Source: Gnomoniopsis sp. IMI 355080
Lineage: Eukaryota > Ascomycota > Sordariomycetes > Diaporthales > Gnomoniaceae
NCBI GenBank assembly: GCA_027946555.1
Contig: JAPEVC010000104.1
Location: forward strand, 1-64,000
Reading direction: 5' to 3'
DNA: 64,000 bases
Shown here: positions 44,601-55,746 of the stretch, one piece after another
Layout: each line of letters begins with the position of its first letter
Numbering within the stretch: position 1 is the stretch's first letter
Notes under the pieces: model-generated
Seen by the model: only the letters and a program-made list of their open reading frames with translations
Database searches by the model: none
What the model was told of the DNA's origin: nothing
Made by a program: the position numbers and the translations under genes

Positions 44601-46279
44601 ATTTGACGAATCGAAATCTGTGATGTGTACAAAAACATCGGTCGGAGTCGATTGACTTTGGTGATGCACTTTGTATGAGACGGGGCCACCCGAGTGGAAC
44701 CTTGAAGCAGATGCCGAAGCTGGAATTATAGAAGTTCACTGCTGGGTGTTATAGCTACTGATGTCAATGCTAGGGTATGTGGCCACCTTTTTCAAATTGT
44801 TTAGATTGCCATTATTTGAATATAATTCATCTTGTTCGTGCGTTTGTGGGCAGGGAGTAGATCGATTTGGGGTGGACAACACATTTCTTTGCCTTCATTT
44901 CGATCTGGCCGCTAATCCATGGCACGAACCCCGTTACCGCAGTCTTATAGCCTGCCCTCAGCTTAAGCAACACATATAGTTGACATGCAGAGCGGCACAA
45001 ATAGGATTTTGGGCAGTATGTACATGTGAAAATCACAGGCAGAGTATAGAGGTCACAATACGGTGTTCTCACACGAACAAGACGCATATTACCCCAGAAA
45101 ACGTCTCGTTACAACGTCTTGGCACGCGTAGAGCTGAGCTTTCAAGGGACTCTGCACTACTCTGCAGATAGTCGAGGTTCTGATTGACTTGTGATTTTCT
45201 CGATTTGGGGTATGTTTTGGTCGAGTAAAACCGGCCAATGATTTATCGCATTGTTTGAATGCGTCCTGGGACAATATTTTATTGGCTTGAAAGGAGCAGT
45301 CCACTACTGTCGGATATCAAGGGGAAATGGCTTCGGGGCCTAATGCAAAGTGCGCAGAAACGAGGCAAAGATGTAGTCTGAGATGGGGAATTGGTGAAAT
45401 GCTGAATTAGGCTGGTGAGACTAGTCAATAACGCAAGTCGTGGTAAGGTTACCATGAGATGTCTCGCCACAAGGCTGTCTAGGCTGGGTAAGATGATGAA
45501 CGCCAGTACCTAATCATCTCTCCGACGTAACGAAGGTAGCCTCATCTTCTTTCAGGCTATCACACTTTCGGCTGGCCATCTGAGCTGTTAAGACGATCAT
45601 TTTGTAGGGTTATACGCAGAACTATAAGATAGGCCCGAATTCATGACCTTTGCGTCTCCGCGCCTTTGCGTGGACCTTTCGGTTTGAGAATATTGTGACC
45701 AGAGGCCAGTACTGCGTCCAACGCACCCGTATGCATGTTTCAAATATTCAAACAGTCAATTGAAGTATCTAATGTCAGCTCTAGACGTGAAAGCTCGTCC
45801 CTCGCAGAGTATCATGGTCTATTGCCCGGCCCCGTAAGCGACCGGGCCCTGTAAGCGACCATCCCCACCGTGTCACCTCACGGTTCACACCCGCCAGTGA
45901 TTTTGAGGGTAGCGGCTATGTAACGGGCCTCAAAGATCATCTCTTGCACCCATTGGGCCCTATTGTCTTGGATGTTGGAAACGGGCCTCTCTGACATTAG
46001 GCCGTGAACGTCCCGGCTTTTGGGCAACTGGAAACGAAACATTGACAGGATCAGCAGTAGATTTTGAATGCTTCCAAGTGTAAAATGAGTCGTCTTTTCC
46101 ATCTTGTGTCTTCTAGCTTTCTGAAAAATCGCTTTCATCAAGCACCTGACTTTTCACCATCCCGTGGACGGGTTGGTCGATACCTAATCGCCGCTCGTTT
46201 ATCAAAAGACACAAACAACATTCGCACACAAGCGACAGCTAAAACCCACCTCTTGAACCAAATCTCCTAAGTCTTTACC
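41638..46279. other. Gene desert of 4.6 kb
   Basis: No supported gene. It contains a 12-base G run (42493-42504), the ACCTACCTAGGTAC motif near 42015-42028, and a direct repeat of TAAGCGACC near 45834-45860. The right end (46060-46279) has the CA-rich leader of the next gene. Frames such as 43568-43834 (+) and 43956-44432 (-) carry no motifs. Confidence 0.5.
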
Positions 46280-47272
46280 ATGATCTCCGGTCTTCGACTC
46301 GCCTTGCTCCTCGTAGCTTGCTCATTATCGCCAGCGTTTGGCTTACCACACTCGGAACACCCACACGACGATCGTTCATTACATGTAGCAAGAGCGTCCG
46401 CGCCGTTCAAAATGCCTGGATGGGAGACGGCAGTTATCATTATCGGTCTTATTGTCGGACTTGTATTGTTTGGCGTTATAGGTGGGGCTTGCGAGACCCT
46501 CGTATGCTTATACTTTAAGCGTCCTGTTCGCGAGGACCCTGTGACAAATCGAGAGGGTCTAGACTTTGGCTGTCAGGGCCAGCCAAATGGAATGCCCGAG
46601 ATTAGAGTCATAGTAGAAAAGGACACTGGTGATCAAGCATCTGCTTTTCGCGTGGCGAGTAGCCTAGGCCGCTCTGGCTCAAGCAGCTCGGGGGCCTCGA
46701 GCAACTCGAGCAATTCACACAGCTCCAGTGGCACAAGCAGGTACTCGTGGCAGGATGAGAAGGGCGTGACGACAGAGCTGTATCTCGACGGGACTCTGCC
46801 CGATGCAGGCCCACCACGTACGACGGCTCAGGGTGGCGCTGGGAGCAACATCCAATACCAAGGTTACCAAGTACAGAGCGCGATGCGAGGATACGAGGGA
46901 ATCCATTACCAAGATCCTAGAGCTGGACTTGCGAGCAACCCGCCTTTTGTGCTGCATAATGAGGAAGACGATTCAGATTATGAAGATGACGTTGCCAGCT
47001 CTTCATCACAGTCCCAGAATAATTCAGGTTTCGCCGTCGCAGTGTCGACGGATGATGCTGTGTCACCGTTGACGCCGGGAGCGCAGAGTATGACTTGGTC
47101 GCATCATGCGATTTCGACGGATCAAGCTACGAATTACTTTGCTGATGTGGATTTAGAAAACGAGTATGTTCAAGATAGCGAGCACCACCGCCGTTTTAGA
47201 GACTCATATGCTAATGGAAACACATTCAGTCACGACTCTACCACAAGGGTAAACCATTCGCGATATGCATGA
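46280..47272 (+). CDS. Hypothetical type I single-span membrane protein
   Basis: A single exon of 330 residues. The signal peptide (about residues 1-21, SGLRLALLLVACSLSPAFG) is followed by a short His-rich external segment (HSEHPHDD) and one strong transmembrane helix near 49-71 (TAVIIIGLIVGLVLFGVIGG). Cysteines in ACETLVCLYF then mark the cytosolic face. The remainder is polar, with a Ser/Gly run (SGSSSSGASSNSSNSHSSSG), tyrosine-containing motifs (IQYQGYQ, DYEDDV) and many acidic residues. The arrangement recalls small surface sensors or anchors, but no domain is recognised. A CA-rich leader (AAGACACAAACAACATTCGCACACAAG) upstream argues for expression. Confidence 0.65.
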   Translation: MISGLRLALLLVACSLSPAFGLPHSEHPHDDRSLHVARASAPFKMPGWETAVIIIGLIVGLVLFGVIGGACETLVCLYFKRPVREDPVTNREGLDFGCQGQPNGMPEIRVIVEKDTGDQASAFRVASSLGRSGSSSSGASSNSSNSHSSSGTSRYSWQDEKGVTTELYLDGTLPDAGPPRTTAQGGAGSNIQYQGYQVQSAMRGYEGIHYQDPRAGLASNPPFVLHNEEDDSDYEDDVASSSSQSQNNSGFAVAVSTDDAVSPLTPGAQSMTWSHHAISTDQATNYFADVDLENEYVQDSEHHRRFRDSYANGNTFSHDSTTRVNHSRYA

Positions 47273-48773
47273 GAACTTTGGAACTTAACCCGGAAAGGTG
47301 GAAGGGATCCCTGAAAGTCACAGAGTCTTCAAAACGTTGCAACCCACGCAAACCATATATTTTTCCACCCTTATCTTACACAAGTCCCCAATCACCATTA
47401 CCGCCCTGCGTATGTCCGGGGTGAGCGTGGGGAAATGGCGCGGTGTTCTATCGAACAGTTCGAAGGAGGCGATGTCTACACTTGCACCAGACTTCTATTA
47501 TGTCGGGCAAGGACAACCATTATCCAGGTGTATATGTGAATGTGTGTGTGGCTGCTAAAAAAAAAAAGGAGTTATTGGTGTACGGACATTTTCATCAATC
47601 TCATTTCAGGTAGAGAGTCGAAGGACAACGGCCCATTCAGGGATATTCAGGACAAGAATTCAGTGTCATAGTGTCTACATATTTGTGCGTCTGGCCTTCA
47701 AGCTCGGATGTGATTTTCTGACCACGATGCCAGGAAGGGTATGAATCAACAGACAGGAGAAGCCATCCAGAATATGGAATAGAGTGTCCAGCAACTGTAT
47801 CACTGTCAAACGGATTGTTTTGAATATTGACAGTCTGGAGCCTTGTGTCGAGGTCTACATCAAAATGCTGTCCATGGAAAAGTACTAAGTGAGCCTATTT
47901 ACCTAACTAGGTATACAGGCTCACTTAGTAACATCCACTAAGGCTTGTACGCATCTTGAAACGCCGCTGGCACACCTTCTTGAGGCTCAATCCAGTGTAA
48001 CGCTAATATATTCCCTGACATACTGACCACTCTGTAATCTTTCACTATCCGCATGCATGTGTTTTGGACCTAGGGTGGAGCTGCACATGAGCCCTTGCTG
48101 ATGGAGAGGGCGAGTTGCCATGATCGGTATTATGGATAATAGGCTGCAGTCTGTACATACACGTCTTGCATCGATTGTGACTAGCCTGAACTCTCCGACG
48201 CTTTGCTTCTTCCGTACCTTTGAGTACGCCGTGTGCAATCGGAAATTATATGTAGACCTCCAAAGTGCGTACAGGATGAGAAGCCCTAATCAAATGCGGA
48301 CAAGCGCGTCCCATGACCATATAATCCAGTACTTACCCCATGGTGCGGCAGCGCCACTGAGCGCGGGAAGTCGGCAGGCCGATTTAAGTATGGCCGGCTG
48401 ACGGCCGATGGAGGGTAGGACGGCTTGATTTCCCCCCCGGATTTTCACCCACAGTTGCTGACTTCTAATCGTCTTTCCGATAAACATTACTGCCAAGACA
48501 CGCTGCTTGTTATTGCCCGGTTCTCGATCCCCAGAGCACTGACGACGATTCGAGTCTCCACCAAAGCGAGGAGCCATCATTGGTGTCCACAATCATCAAG
48601 GCGCACCTACATACTGTCAATGCTCAGGTCCATTTTATCCTCCGTGCGTGGTCTCACTTCCAGCCTCCGATCTTGCAATAGCTCAACAGCCCCGATACGT
48701 CAACTCAAAAACAGCCTTGCGCAACGTGCTTGACGACTCCACATCAAATCCAATTATCGGTCACTGATAGATC
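47273..48773. other. Intergenic with a foldback palindrome
   Basis: 1.5 kb between two hypothetical genes. It contains the hairpin at 47883-47930 and poly-A near 47557. Frames at 47987-48238, 48290-48592 and 48425-48733 have no motifs. Confidence 0.5.
47883..47930. repeat. 48-bp foldback palindrome
   Basis: Perfect 14-bp inverted arms TACTAAGTGAGCCT (47883-47896) and AGGCTCACTTAGTA (47917-47930). Nested inside is a second palindrome, TACCTA-AC-TAGGTA (47900-47913). The inner motif is the same TAGGTA type seen elsewhere in intergenic DNA here. It could be a miniature foldback element, a hairpin terminator-like structure or a recombination relic. Confidence 0.75.
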
Positions 48774-49031
48774 ATGGCACCTACTTGGGCAATTCCTGTC
48801 GGTGTTCTCGGTGGTCTTGTGGTCGCTGGGTTGATGTTCATCTGCTGGTGGTTCCCAAGGACGTGGGCTAAAGGCGAAGCGGCAGAGATGAAAGAATTTG
48901 AGGCAGCACATGGGGGAGTAGATGAACAAGGGAATACGATAACGAGACCAAAGATTACATTTGAAGAGGCGCTTGAGAGGGCAAGAGAGAACGTGAGAGC
49001 CAATAAAGGTGGAGCTCGTGTGGTCTATTAA
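48774..49031 (+). CDS. Small single-span membrane protein (85 residues)
   Basis: An open frame from ATG at 48774 in a GATCATGGC context. Residues 5-27 form a clear transmembrane helix (WAIPVGVLGGLVVAGLMFICWWF). A short charged cytosolic part follows (AKGEAAEMKEFEAAHGG) and an amphipathic helix (FEEALERARENVRANKGG) at the C-terminus. The ordered hydrophobic/amphipathic pattern and compact size suggest a real gene, but no family is recognised. It could be a mitochondrial or ER small protein. No intron is needed. Confidence 0.5.
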   Translation: MAPTWAIPVGVLGGLVVAGLMFICWWFPRTWAKGEAAEMKEFEAAHGGVDEQGNTITRPKITFEEALERARENVRANKGGARVVY

Positions 49032-49935
49032 CATCGAGATGAGTCTACATTCAAGGGCGCCGTAACAAAAGGGAGATAGCTTTTGGGTTACATGATGTCG
49101 AGGTTTGGGAATAGAGATGTCAGTTTTGAACTTGGTTCTTTTTCATATATATGGAAAAGCAATGATGTGGTCACCGTCGTCCGAGTATCCGAATATCTCT
49201 CTCAAGATATTGTTTTCAACATCACACCGCCAGCCAACGCACCATTTCCATGTTTTGGGGTCGCCGGAACTTTTGTCAGAATTGCACCATGTTTCGCTCT
49301 ACGACTCAAGTCGGTGGGATTGTTGCAACTTAACACGGTCATTGTAGAATGCATCCTTATCTGTGGTCTACAGGTACCCACCCAAGCTACGGCGATTATC
49401 TGACGATGATCCAAGTCGGACGAAAAAGAGCACAATGAAAGCCAGGAAGATAGATCTAGGCCTCACTCAAGCGTATGGTCAGCGTCGTCGCCTTCATGCA
49501 CCAAGCAAAGGTGGTGGAACCTCGTCTTGGAGGTTGACGTGCTACTGATAATTTCGGTGCGATGTTCGATGTGGCCATAACACGCGTGGCACAAGAGTGA
49601 ACTTTGTTAATTTAATAGGCATACGCAAATGATGTTGAGCAACCTTACGGCTTGAAAATGCATTGGGGACCTGGAACATCAATGTGCGCCCGTCGCCCGA
49701 GGCTGATACAGTGTCACCAGTGCACACTCGCTAAACGACTTGGAGGCATGAGAGCTACTAGAGACTCAAGAGTCACGAAATACATCAAGAAACACAGGAT
49801 TACGCAACTGTATTGGTTGCAAAAGGGGCCATCTCGTCACCGTTGGAGTGGTACTATTTGAGGAAAAAACAAACAAACTTGCCTGTTCCTCATCAAAGTC
49901 TGAGGAATATTTTGCGAAATTCTCAAGAACCTACC
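49032..49935. other. Intergenic; promoter of second Dal5-family transporter
   Basis: About 900 bp. An ATG at 49813 is in frame with the transporter and would add 41 residues, but the added sequence is not transporter-like and the ATG at 49936 has a better context (CTACCATGA). No other gene supported. Confidence 0.45.
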
Positions 49936-51592
49936 ATGAGATTTCATCAAGATAATATGAACAGGTATCCAGAGGAAGGCAATGCGTTTGCAAGTGGAAC
50001 TGAAGCGTTCATAGAGCGCCTGGAGCACCCAGAAGAAACGCAATCCATGGAAAGTCAGTACGATAAGGCGAGGAAAAGGAGACTGATAATGAAGATTGAC
50101 CTAGCCATTGTCCCAATGTCGCCTCTCTTGTATCTATTCTGCTTTATAGACCGGGCAAACATCGGTAACCCCCCCCCCCTTTCAGCCTTCATCAATGAAT
50201 TTACCTCGATCGATGCTTACAACCACTTACATCATATCAAGGCAATGCTAGAATCGCGGGTCTCGAACACGATCTCGGCCTCCAGGGTTACGACTTCAAC
50301 ATTGCTCTGACATGCTTCACGGTCACCTATGCTCTATGCGAAATCCCTGCGGCCATATGCTGCAAATGGCTCGGCCCTGGATGGTTCATTCCCGGATGTA
50401 CGGTGGCATTTGGTCTCGCCGCCATTGCCACAGGTCTCGTTCAGACCCGCGCCCAACTCCTCGCTGTTAGAAGTCTTCTGGGCATCTTCGAGAGTGGCCT
50501 ATTCCCTGGCATCGCTTACTACATGTCTCGATGGTATTGCCGAGCAGAGCTGAGCTTCCGCTTGTCATTTTATGTGGCTACAGCAGCACTCGCCGGGGCC
50601 TTTGGAGGATTGCTTGCGTCTACAATTTTGAACCTTCCCGAGTTTGGAGGTCTCCATGGGTGGCGGATGATCTTTATCATCGAAGGCATCATCACCGTCG
50701 GCATTGGCGTGTTAGGTTTGATACTCTTGACCGACCGTCCAGAGACTGCACGTTGGCTCACGTCCGAGGAGCAAAGGTTGGCAGTCGATCGTATCGTTGC
50801 CGAACGTGTTGAGACCAAGGCGCTTCTCGACAAGATTGATGCGGTACGACTTGAGAGAGGGCTCACTAATCCAGTGGTGCTTGGCACAGCAGCGTTGTTT
50901 TTCATGAATACTTTCACTGTTCAAGGACTTGCATTCTTCTTGCCGACGATCGTGGCAAGCATCTACCCCGATGCTTCCGTTCAGCAACAACAACTGTACA
51001 CAGTTGCACCATATCTTATTGGGGGTTTCTTTACACTTGCCTTGTGTGGGATATCTTGGTGGCTGGATCGACGACAGATCATCATTATTTTGGCTGCCAT
51101 TCCGGTGCTTGTTGCGTACGCCATGTTTCTGTCGACACTGAATGCACACATTCGTTACGCTGCGGCGTTTCTTGTGGCCACGACTTGTTTCGTTTCAGGA
51201 GCTCTAGTGAACGCTCAAGTCAGTGCCAACGTGGACTCCGATACATCGAGATCCATCGCTATTGGGGTGAACGTCTTTGTGGCGTCATTCGGCGTATGTT
51301 GTTCCCTACTCCTGGCCTCGTCTTGTACTTATTACCTATCATCTTGCACCAGTCCATACTGTCAACATGGGCATTCTTGCCTTTCGATGCACCATTCTAT
51401 CATATTGGCAACGGTCTCAATTTGGCAACATCGAGTGCGTGGATATTGATCGGAACAGGCCTCTTGTATTGGATGCGTCATGACAACAAGCAAAGAGAAA
51501 CTGTCAACGTGGAACAGGCACTTGCTGGATTGCAACCGCGAGTAATCGAGGGGCTAGAGTGGAAACATCCAGCTTTCAGATGGAGACCATGA
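49936..51592 (+). CDS. MFS transporter, Dal5/anion:cation symporter family (second copy)
   Basis: Plasma-membrane permease of the Dal5-like family. Exons 49936-50164, 50242-51293 and 51353-51592 give 506 residues. Exon 1 ends in helix 1 (MKIDLAIVPMSPLLYLFCFIDRANIG) and continues after intron 1 (50165-50241) as NARIAGLEHDLGLQGYDFN, the standard family order. Helices 4-5 read ESGLFPGIAYYMSRWY and GGLLASTI. The central loop has LTDRPETARWLTSEEQ. Intron 2 (51294-51352, GTATGT...CACCAG) restores FGSILSTWAFLPFDAP for helix 11. The end is GLEWKHPAFRW, as in relatives. Intron 1 contains an 11-base C run right after its donor (50169-50179), a slippage-prone site. The substrate is unknown. The neighbouring oxidase is convergent. 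Confidence 0.92.
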
Positions 51593-51819
51593 TGCTGAAA
51601 TTCTCGCTCAAGGCACTTTAAACAATGGGACCACTATCAAAGGAAGAGTTTTAGCATGGACCTGGGTGCTGAGTGCGGTACACACAAGACACGAACGACG
51701 ATAATGAAGGAGCACGATAGACCAAAAGGTTGACACGATTAATAAAAGGCAGTATCTAATATCAATAATATTTGTACAAGAATGAATAGAAGTGGGCTTA
51801 GCCAAGCCGCCACACTTTA
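51593..51819. other. Short convergent gap
   Basis: 227 bp between the transporter stop and the oxidase stop. No coding content or repeat seen; presumably overlapping 3' untranslated regions. Confidence 0.5.
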
Positions 51820-54115
51820 TTATAAACTAATATTGACCGTCTTCGCCACACTTGGCACCCCATTGCTACTAATTGCAAAGAGATAGTAATTTCCCGGAAT
51901 AAGGATGCCACTGTCAGCTGGCAGCGTGGCAGAATAGGAATTACCACTCGCGCTTGCATTTGTCAACGGAATCCGTCGCTGATCACTATTGACTGAGTGT
52001 GTCGTGGTCCCAATGCGGATCAAGACCAACTTTGCATTAGGCGCATCAACATTCACAGTAAGCTTGGCACCAACTTTGACGGTAGTAGGCGTATTCGACA
52101 GCACAGGTCGCTTGGCTGCGGAACCATCGGCGTTGAAAAGATACGGCGGTGAGAATATCTGGCCATCCTTGTGATCGACTGATTTGTCGCAATTGGCTGA
52201 GCTGCCTCCAGGCTGAGGAACATAGCACCTGATAGACTGTTAGTGATATGCATTCATGGGCCATTAAAAAGTAGCTTACAGTCCACCGCCACCGCTCCAG
52301 ACAGTAGCGTCAGGAAGTAGCAGGCTCGTAGAGTGATAATTCCTAGGAACAGCCTCTTGCGCAAGAGTCGTCCATTTCTTGGTTACTGGGTTGAACATTT
52401 CTGGAAATAGCGCGCCGCCCGTGTCTGTAAAGACCACAGAACGACTTTGACCACCAGTGACCAAGACTTGCCCGTCCGGGAGGACGACCGCGTTTGCAAA
52501 GCCTCGCGGATAAATCATGGAAGGAACTTGCTCCACTGTGGAAGGCTTGTTTGGCTCCGTGATCGTAGTGATATGCGCCTTGTTTGTGGCATCTGAGTTG
52601 GTATAATCCTGAGAACCACCTGCACTCAAGATCTTTCCCGGCTCGTACATGACCCAGACACCGCACATGCTGTCTTGGGTATCTCTTGTTCCAGCAGGAC
52701 CTACAGATCCACTGCCAGTCGTGCCGTACCAGTTCTGAGCCTTGCTTGGTCCAGCTTGGAATACGCTATGGAGAAAGGGTCAGTAGATGTGATAGACAAG
52801 AGAAGGCTTTCGTCTAATCATGACTTACGAGCCATTTTTCCAGCCAATTAGCCAACCGTGGTTATCAGTCCGCCAAACACCCTCAGCATCTGTTGTCAGC
52901 ATCGGGGCTACCTTGGCGTCTGGAAGACTGGTCCAGGTGTTGGTCGATGGGTCGAACACTTCGCCATCTTTCGATCGTATGCCCCCAGAGTATGCTCCGC
53001 CAATTGTGAATACTCTTCCATCAGAAAGAGTTGTCGAAGTCTGATAGCCTCGGGCAGTCTTCAAAGGAGGACCTTTGACGAAGGTGTTGCTGGCTGGGTC
53101 GAAGAAGGTTGTGTCATCGGCATCTCCGCCTCCGCTAATGATTATGCGTCCATCTTGCAGACTGCTGATACCAGGACAAAACATGTCGTGTTGTGTATTG
53201 GCAACGGTTCTCTGCGATACAGCACCCCTGGAGTAAATCCACCATGGTTAGTATACAATTTCGAACATGGGAGCGTTTTACGTACGTTTGGAAATTGTAA
53301 TCGGCAAATTGAGTCTGCCCTCCCTCACCCCCAAACGCGTCGACTCCCCAGCTTGACCATAGTAGCATTCTCGAAGCCTGTGGAAAAGCTGGCACTACGT
53401 ATGCGGCGACAGGTACCACAGGTAACCGGATTAGATCGGACCAGGAACCCTTGGTTGCAGGATTGACTACAATATCCTGACGAATGACATCGTATTGCTT
53501 GTCTGTAGACCAGATCAAAGTGTTGGTCGTTGCGTCAGCCTTGATGTGGCAGACTGAGCCAGCCTTGTCGTACACTGCTCTGGCACAACCATTTCCGGCC
53601 GTTGAGCAAAGTTTTGCACAAGCTGCCGTGCTCGCAATATTATTGACCATCTGTACGGACGCACCGCGTACGTCTGTATTCGGACATGTCTTGTATGTCT
53701 TTCCTCCGTATACTGCGGACGTTTCCGTGTACGGGCACCTGGCAATGTTGGTCTGCTCAGGAAGAGTGTTGTTGAGATAAATGGTGGTATATTGGCCTGC
53801 ATTTTGAACCCATGTCAAAGCGTTGACGGCATTATTTTTGATGTGACAATTTTTGCCAGTGGTGTCATACACGGCTTTCTGACATGTCGGGTTCTTATCA
53901 CAGGTCTGGGCACATGCAGTTGCGGATGCAATGTTGCCGATGATTTGAGCCGACGGCCCTTGAAAGTCACTCGAAGGACATATGGCGTATTTGGCTCCAC
54001 CAGTTCCTGTGTATGAACTACCAGCGGTAGGACATTGTGCAATGTTCTGAGCAGTCGTGAGCTGGAACCAGCAGATTATGGCAAACACTGCCTTGAACGA
54101 ATGTTGTGAACCCAT
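51820..54115 (-). CDS. Secreted copper radical oxidase, galactose-oxidase family (AA5_2) with PAN-like domains
   Basis: Extracellular oxidase that converts a primary alcohol to an aldehyde and makes H2O2. Exons are complement(53286-54115), (52829-53227), (52280-52765) and (51820-52228), giving 707 residues. After a signal peptide (1-22) come two PAN/apple-like cysteine repeats (near 25-115 and 123-210), then the kelch propeller and a C-terminal Ig-like domain. The copper-site residues are in place: Cys294 (MFCPGI) and Tyr338 (RGYQTS) for the thioether cofactor, Tyr553-His554 (NYHSTSLLLPD) and His648 (TTTHSVNSDQRRIPL). The residue equivalent to Trp290 of Fusarium galactose oxidase is Tyr356 (IGGAYSGG), a change associated with non-galactose substrates such as raffinose-type sugars or alcohols. 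All introns are 51-63 nt. Confidence 0.93.
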
Positions 54116-55746
54116 ATTAGCGAAAAGAGTGAATGGCCCATGTCTTTACACGGAATAAGGATCGACGTCGGGTCCATCATGATATTTATTTCTACTGCGC
54201 GGATAGCGATGAATCTAGAAGCCCTCGTTCTTGATAGAGAAACATGACTACGCCTATCATCTAGGGTGCAAAATAGTTTGCCAAGGCCAGATAGCTCCTG
54301 GGCAGGGCGCCAAGCACCTAGTTGTGCTCTCCACGAGGAACGTCCGGCATCAACCGAACGGTCCGCCCGGACGCATAGCGTTGATAAGTTTGTGCTTTTG
54401 TCTTCATCAGCTCTCGTATGCGGATGAGGCCCCTGCGTGTGCTCATTGGCGCGTCTCCTTTGGATTCACGGCGTGCCGATAAGGTTGTGGAGCTAGTCCA
54501 TCTATTCTTAGGGGTTGGGACGAACTAGCCGCCCCAGCGACCAAGAAGACGTCAGTGGGTCGGAAGATCCTGAGGCTTGTTTCCCAGCTGCCAAGTTATT
54601 AGTCCGTGGAGCACAATTGTGGTCTCTAACGAAATGAAGCCAATGCACGACGTTGGACAGACCGTTGGAAACTGATTCATAGCATAGGAAAATGTTGACT
54701 TCGATCGGGCACAAAACACGATACTGAGCACTTTCTGTTCACACTGACTTTCCTTACAATATCATACATGCAGATCAAAGTGATGTTTATTGGTAATGAG
54801 CACAGCAGTGTAAGTGAATATTGGAGAAAACATTTGTCGTGGAAATCTGCCATTCGTTGTGGTGTTCCGGAGAACATCCGAGTCAGCCCAAATCCCATTA
54901 CTTCAGGAGGCAGTCCAACCCTTCCTTGGCACAAAATGTGCACTAATGACTACTATTAACTAGGCTGTTTGTCATGTAAGCCATCCTTAAATATCATGAA
55001 AGCTTTGACTGCCCTTTTTATGAGACCAAGCGTGCTACTTAGGTAGGTATCATCACCATCATCTGCCGAGTCATTCTATAGATTTCAAGCGAATAAGCTA
55101 CTGCAAACTCTGAAGCTCCAACAATTTCGGATGGTAGGGTTCAGACGAGTGTAACGCCCTTTCTGCATGTAACAAAGCCTGGAGTGATGATATTTCCGGA
55201 GACGGGTCATTGAAACTAACTCCTCAAGTATCAAAGATGCTTTTGCTTGTTTTCTATGGGCTTGTACTGGACATTGAAAAGACCAAATAGCTGTTTTATA
55301 CAGAACCAAAATGGACTTACAGCGCCTAAAAATCAAACCAAACCTGAGAAGTAGCGCTTATTAAAATAAAATGGTTACTCACCGTGGTGGTGGCTATAGC
55401 AAGTCGCTCCTAATACTTTTGCGCTGGATATGAACACGAGGTTGGTCTCAGTGACTGCCTGCGGGCCTTCCCTTCGGCTTTGTTTTCGTTCTAATGTAAC
55501 GACTGATATTCCAGTTCGTTCGGCCTGTCTCGCAAAATTTCCGGGCCCAGTGTGAGTAGTAAAGACTGTCCCTGGACACGGTCCTGGGTATAGTAAAAGC
55601 TTCGAACCCATTGAGTGATTTGGCCTTGTCCTCACCATCGATTTGGTTATAGTGCACTCAATGGTTCGTTGCCACCAGGTCGTCTTCACTTGTAGAAGCG
55701 ATTGGCACCAGTCCAAAATAGCAATTAATGTCGAGCTTGATTAAGC
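54116..55746. other. Intergenic, no gene seen
   Basis: About 1.6 kb upstream of the oxidase start. It contains TTAGGTAGGTA near 55039-55049. Two overlapping minus-strand frames at 55375-55716 have no recognisable motif. Confidence 0.45.
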
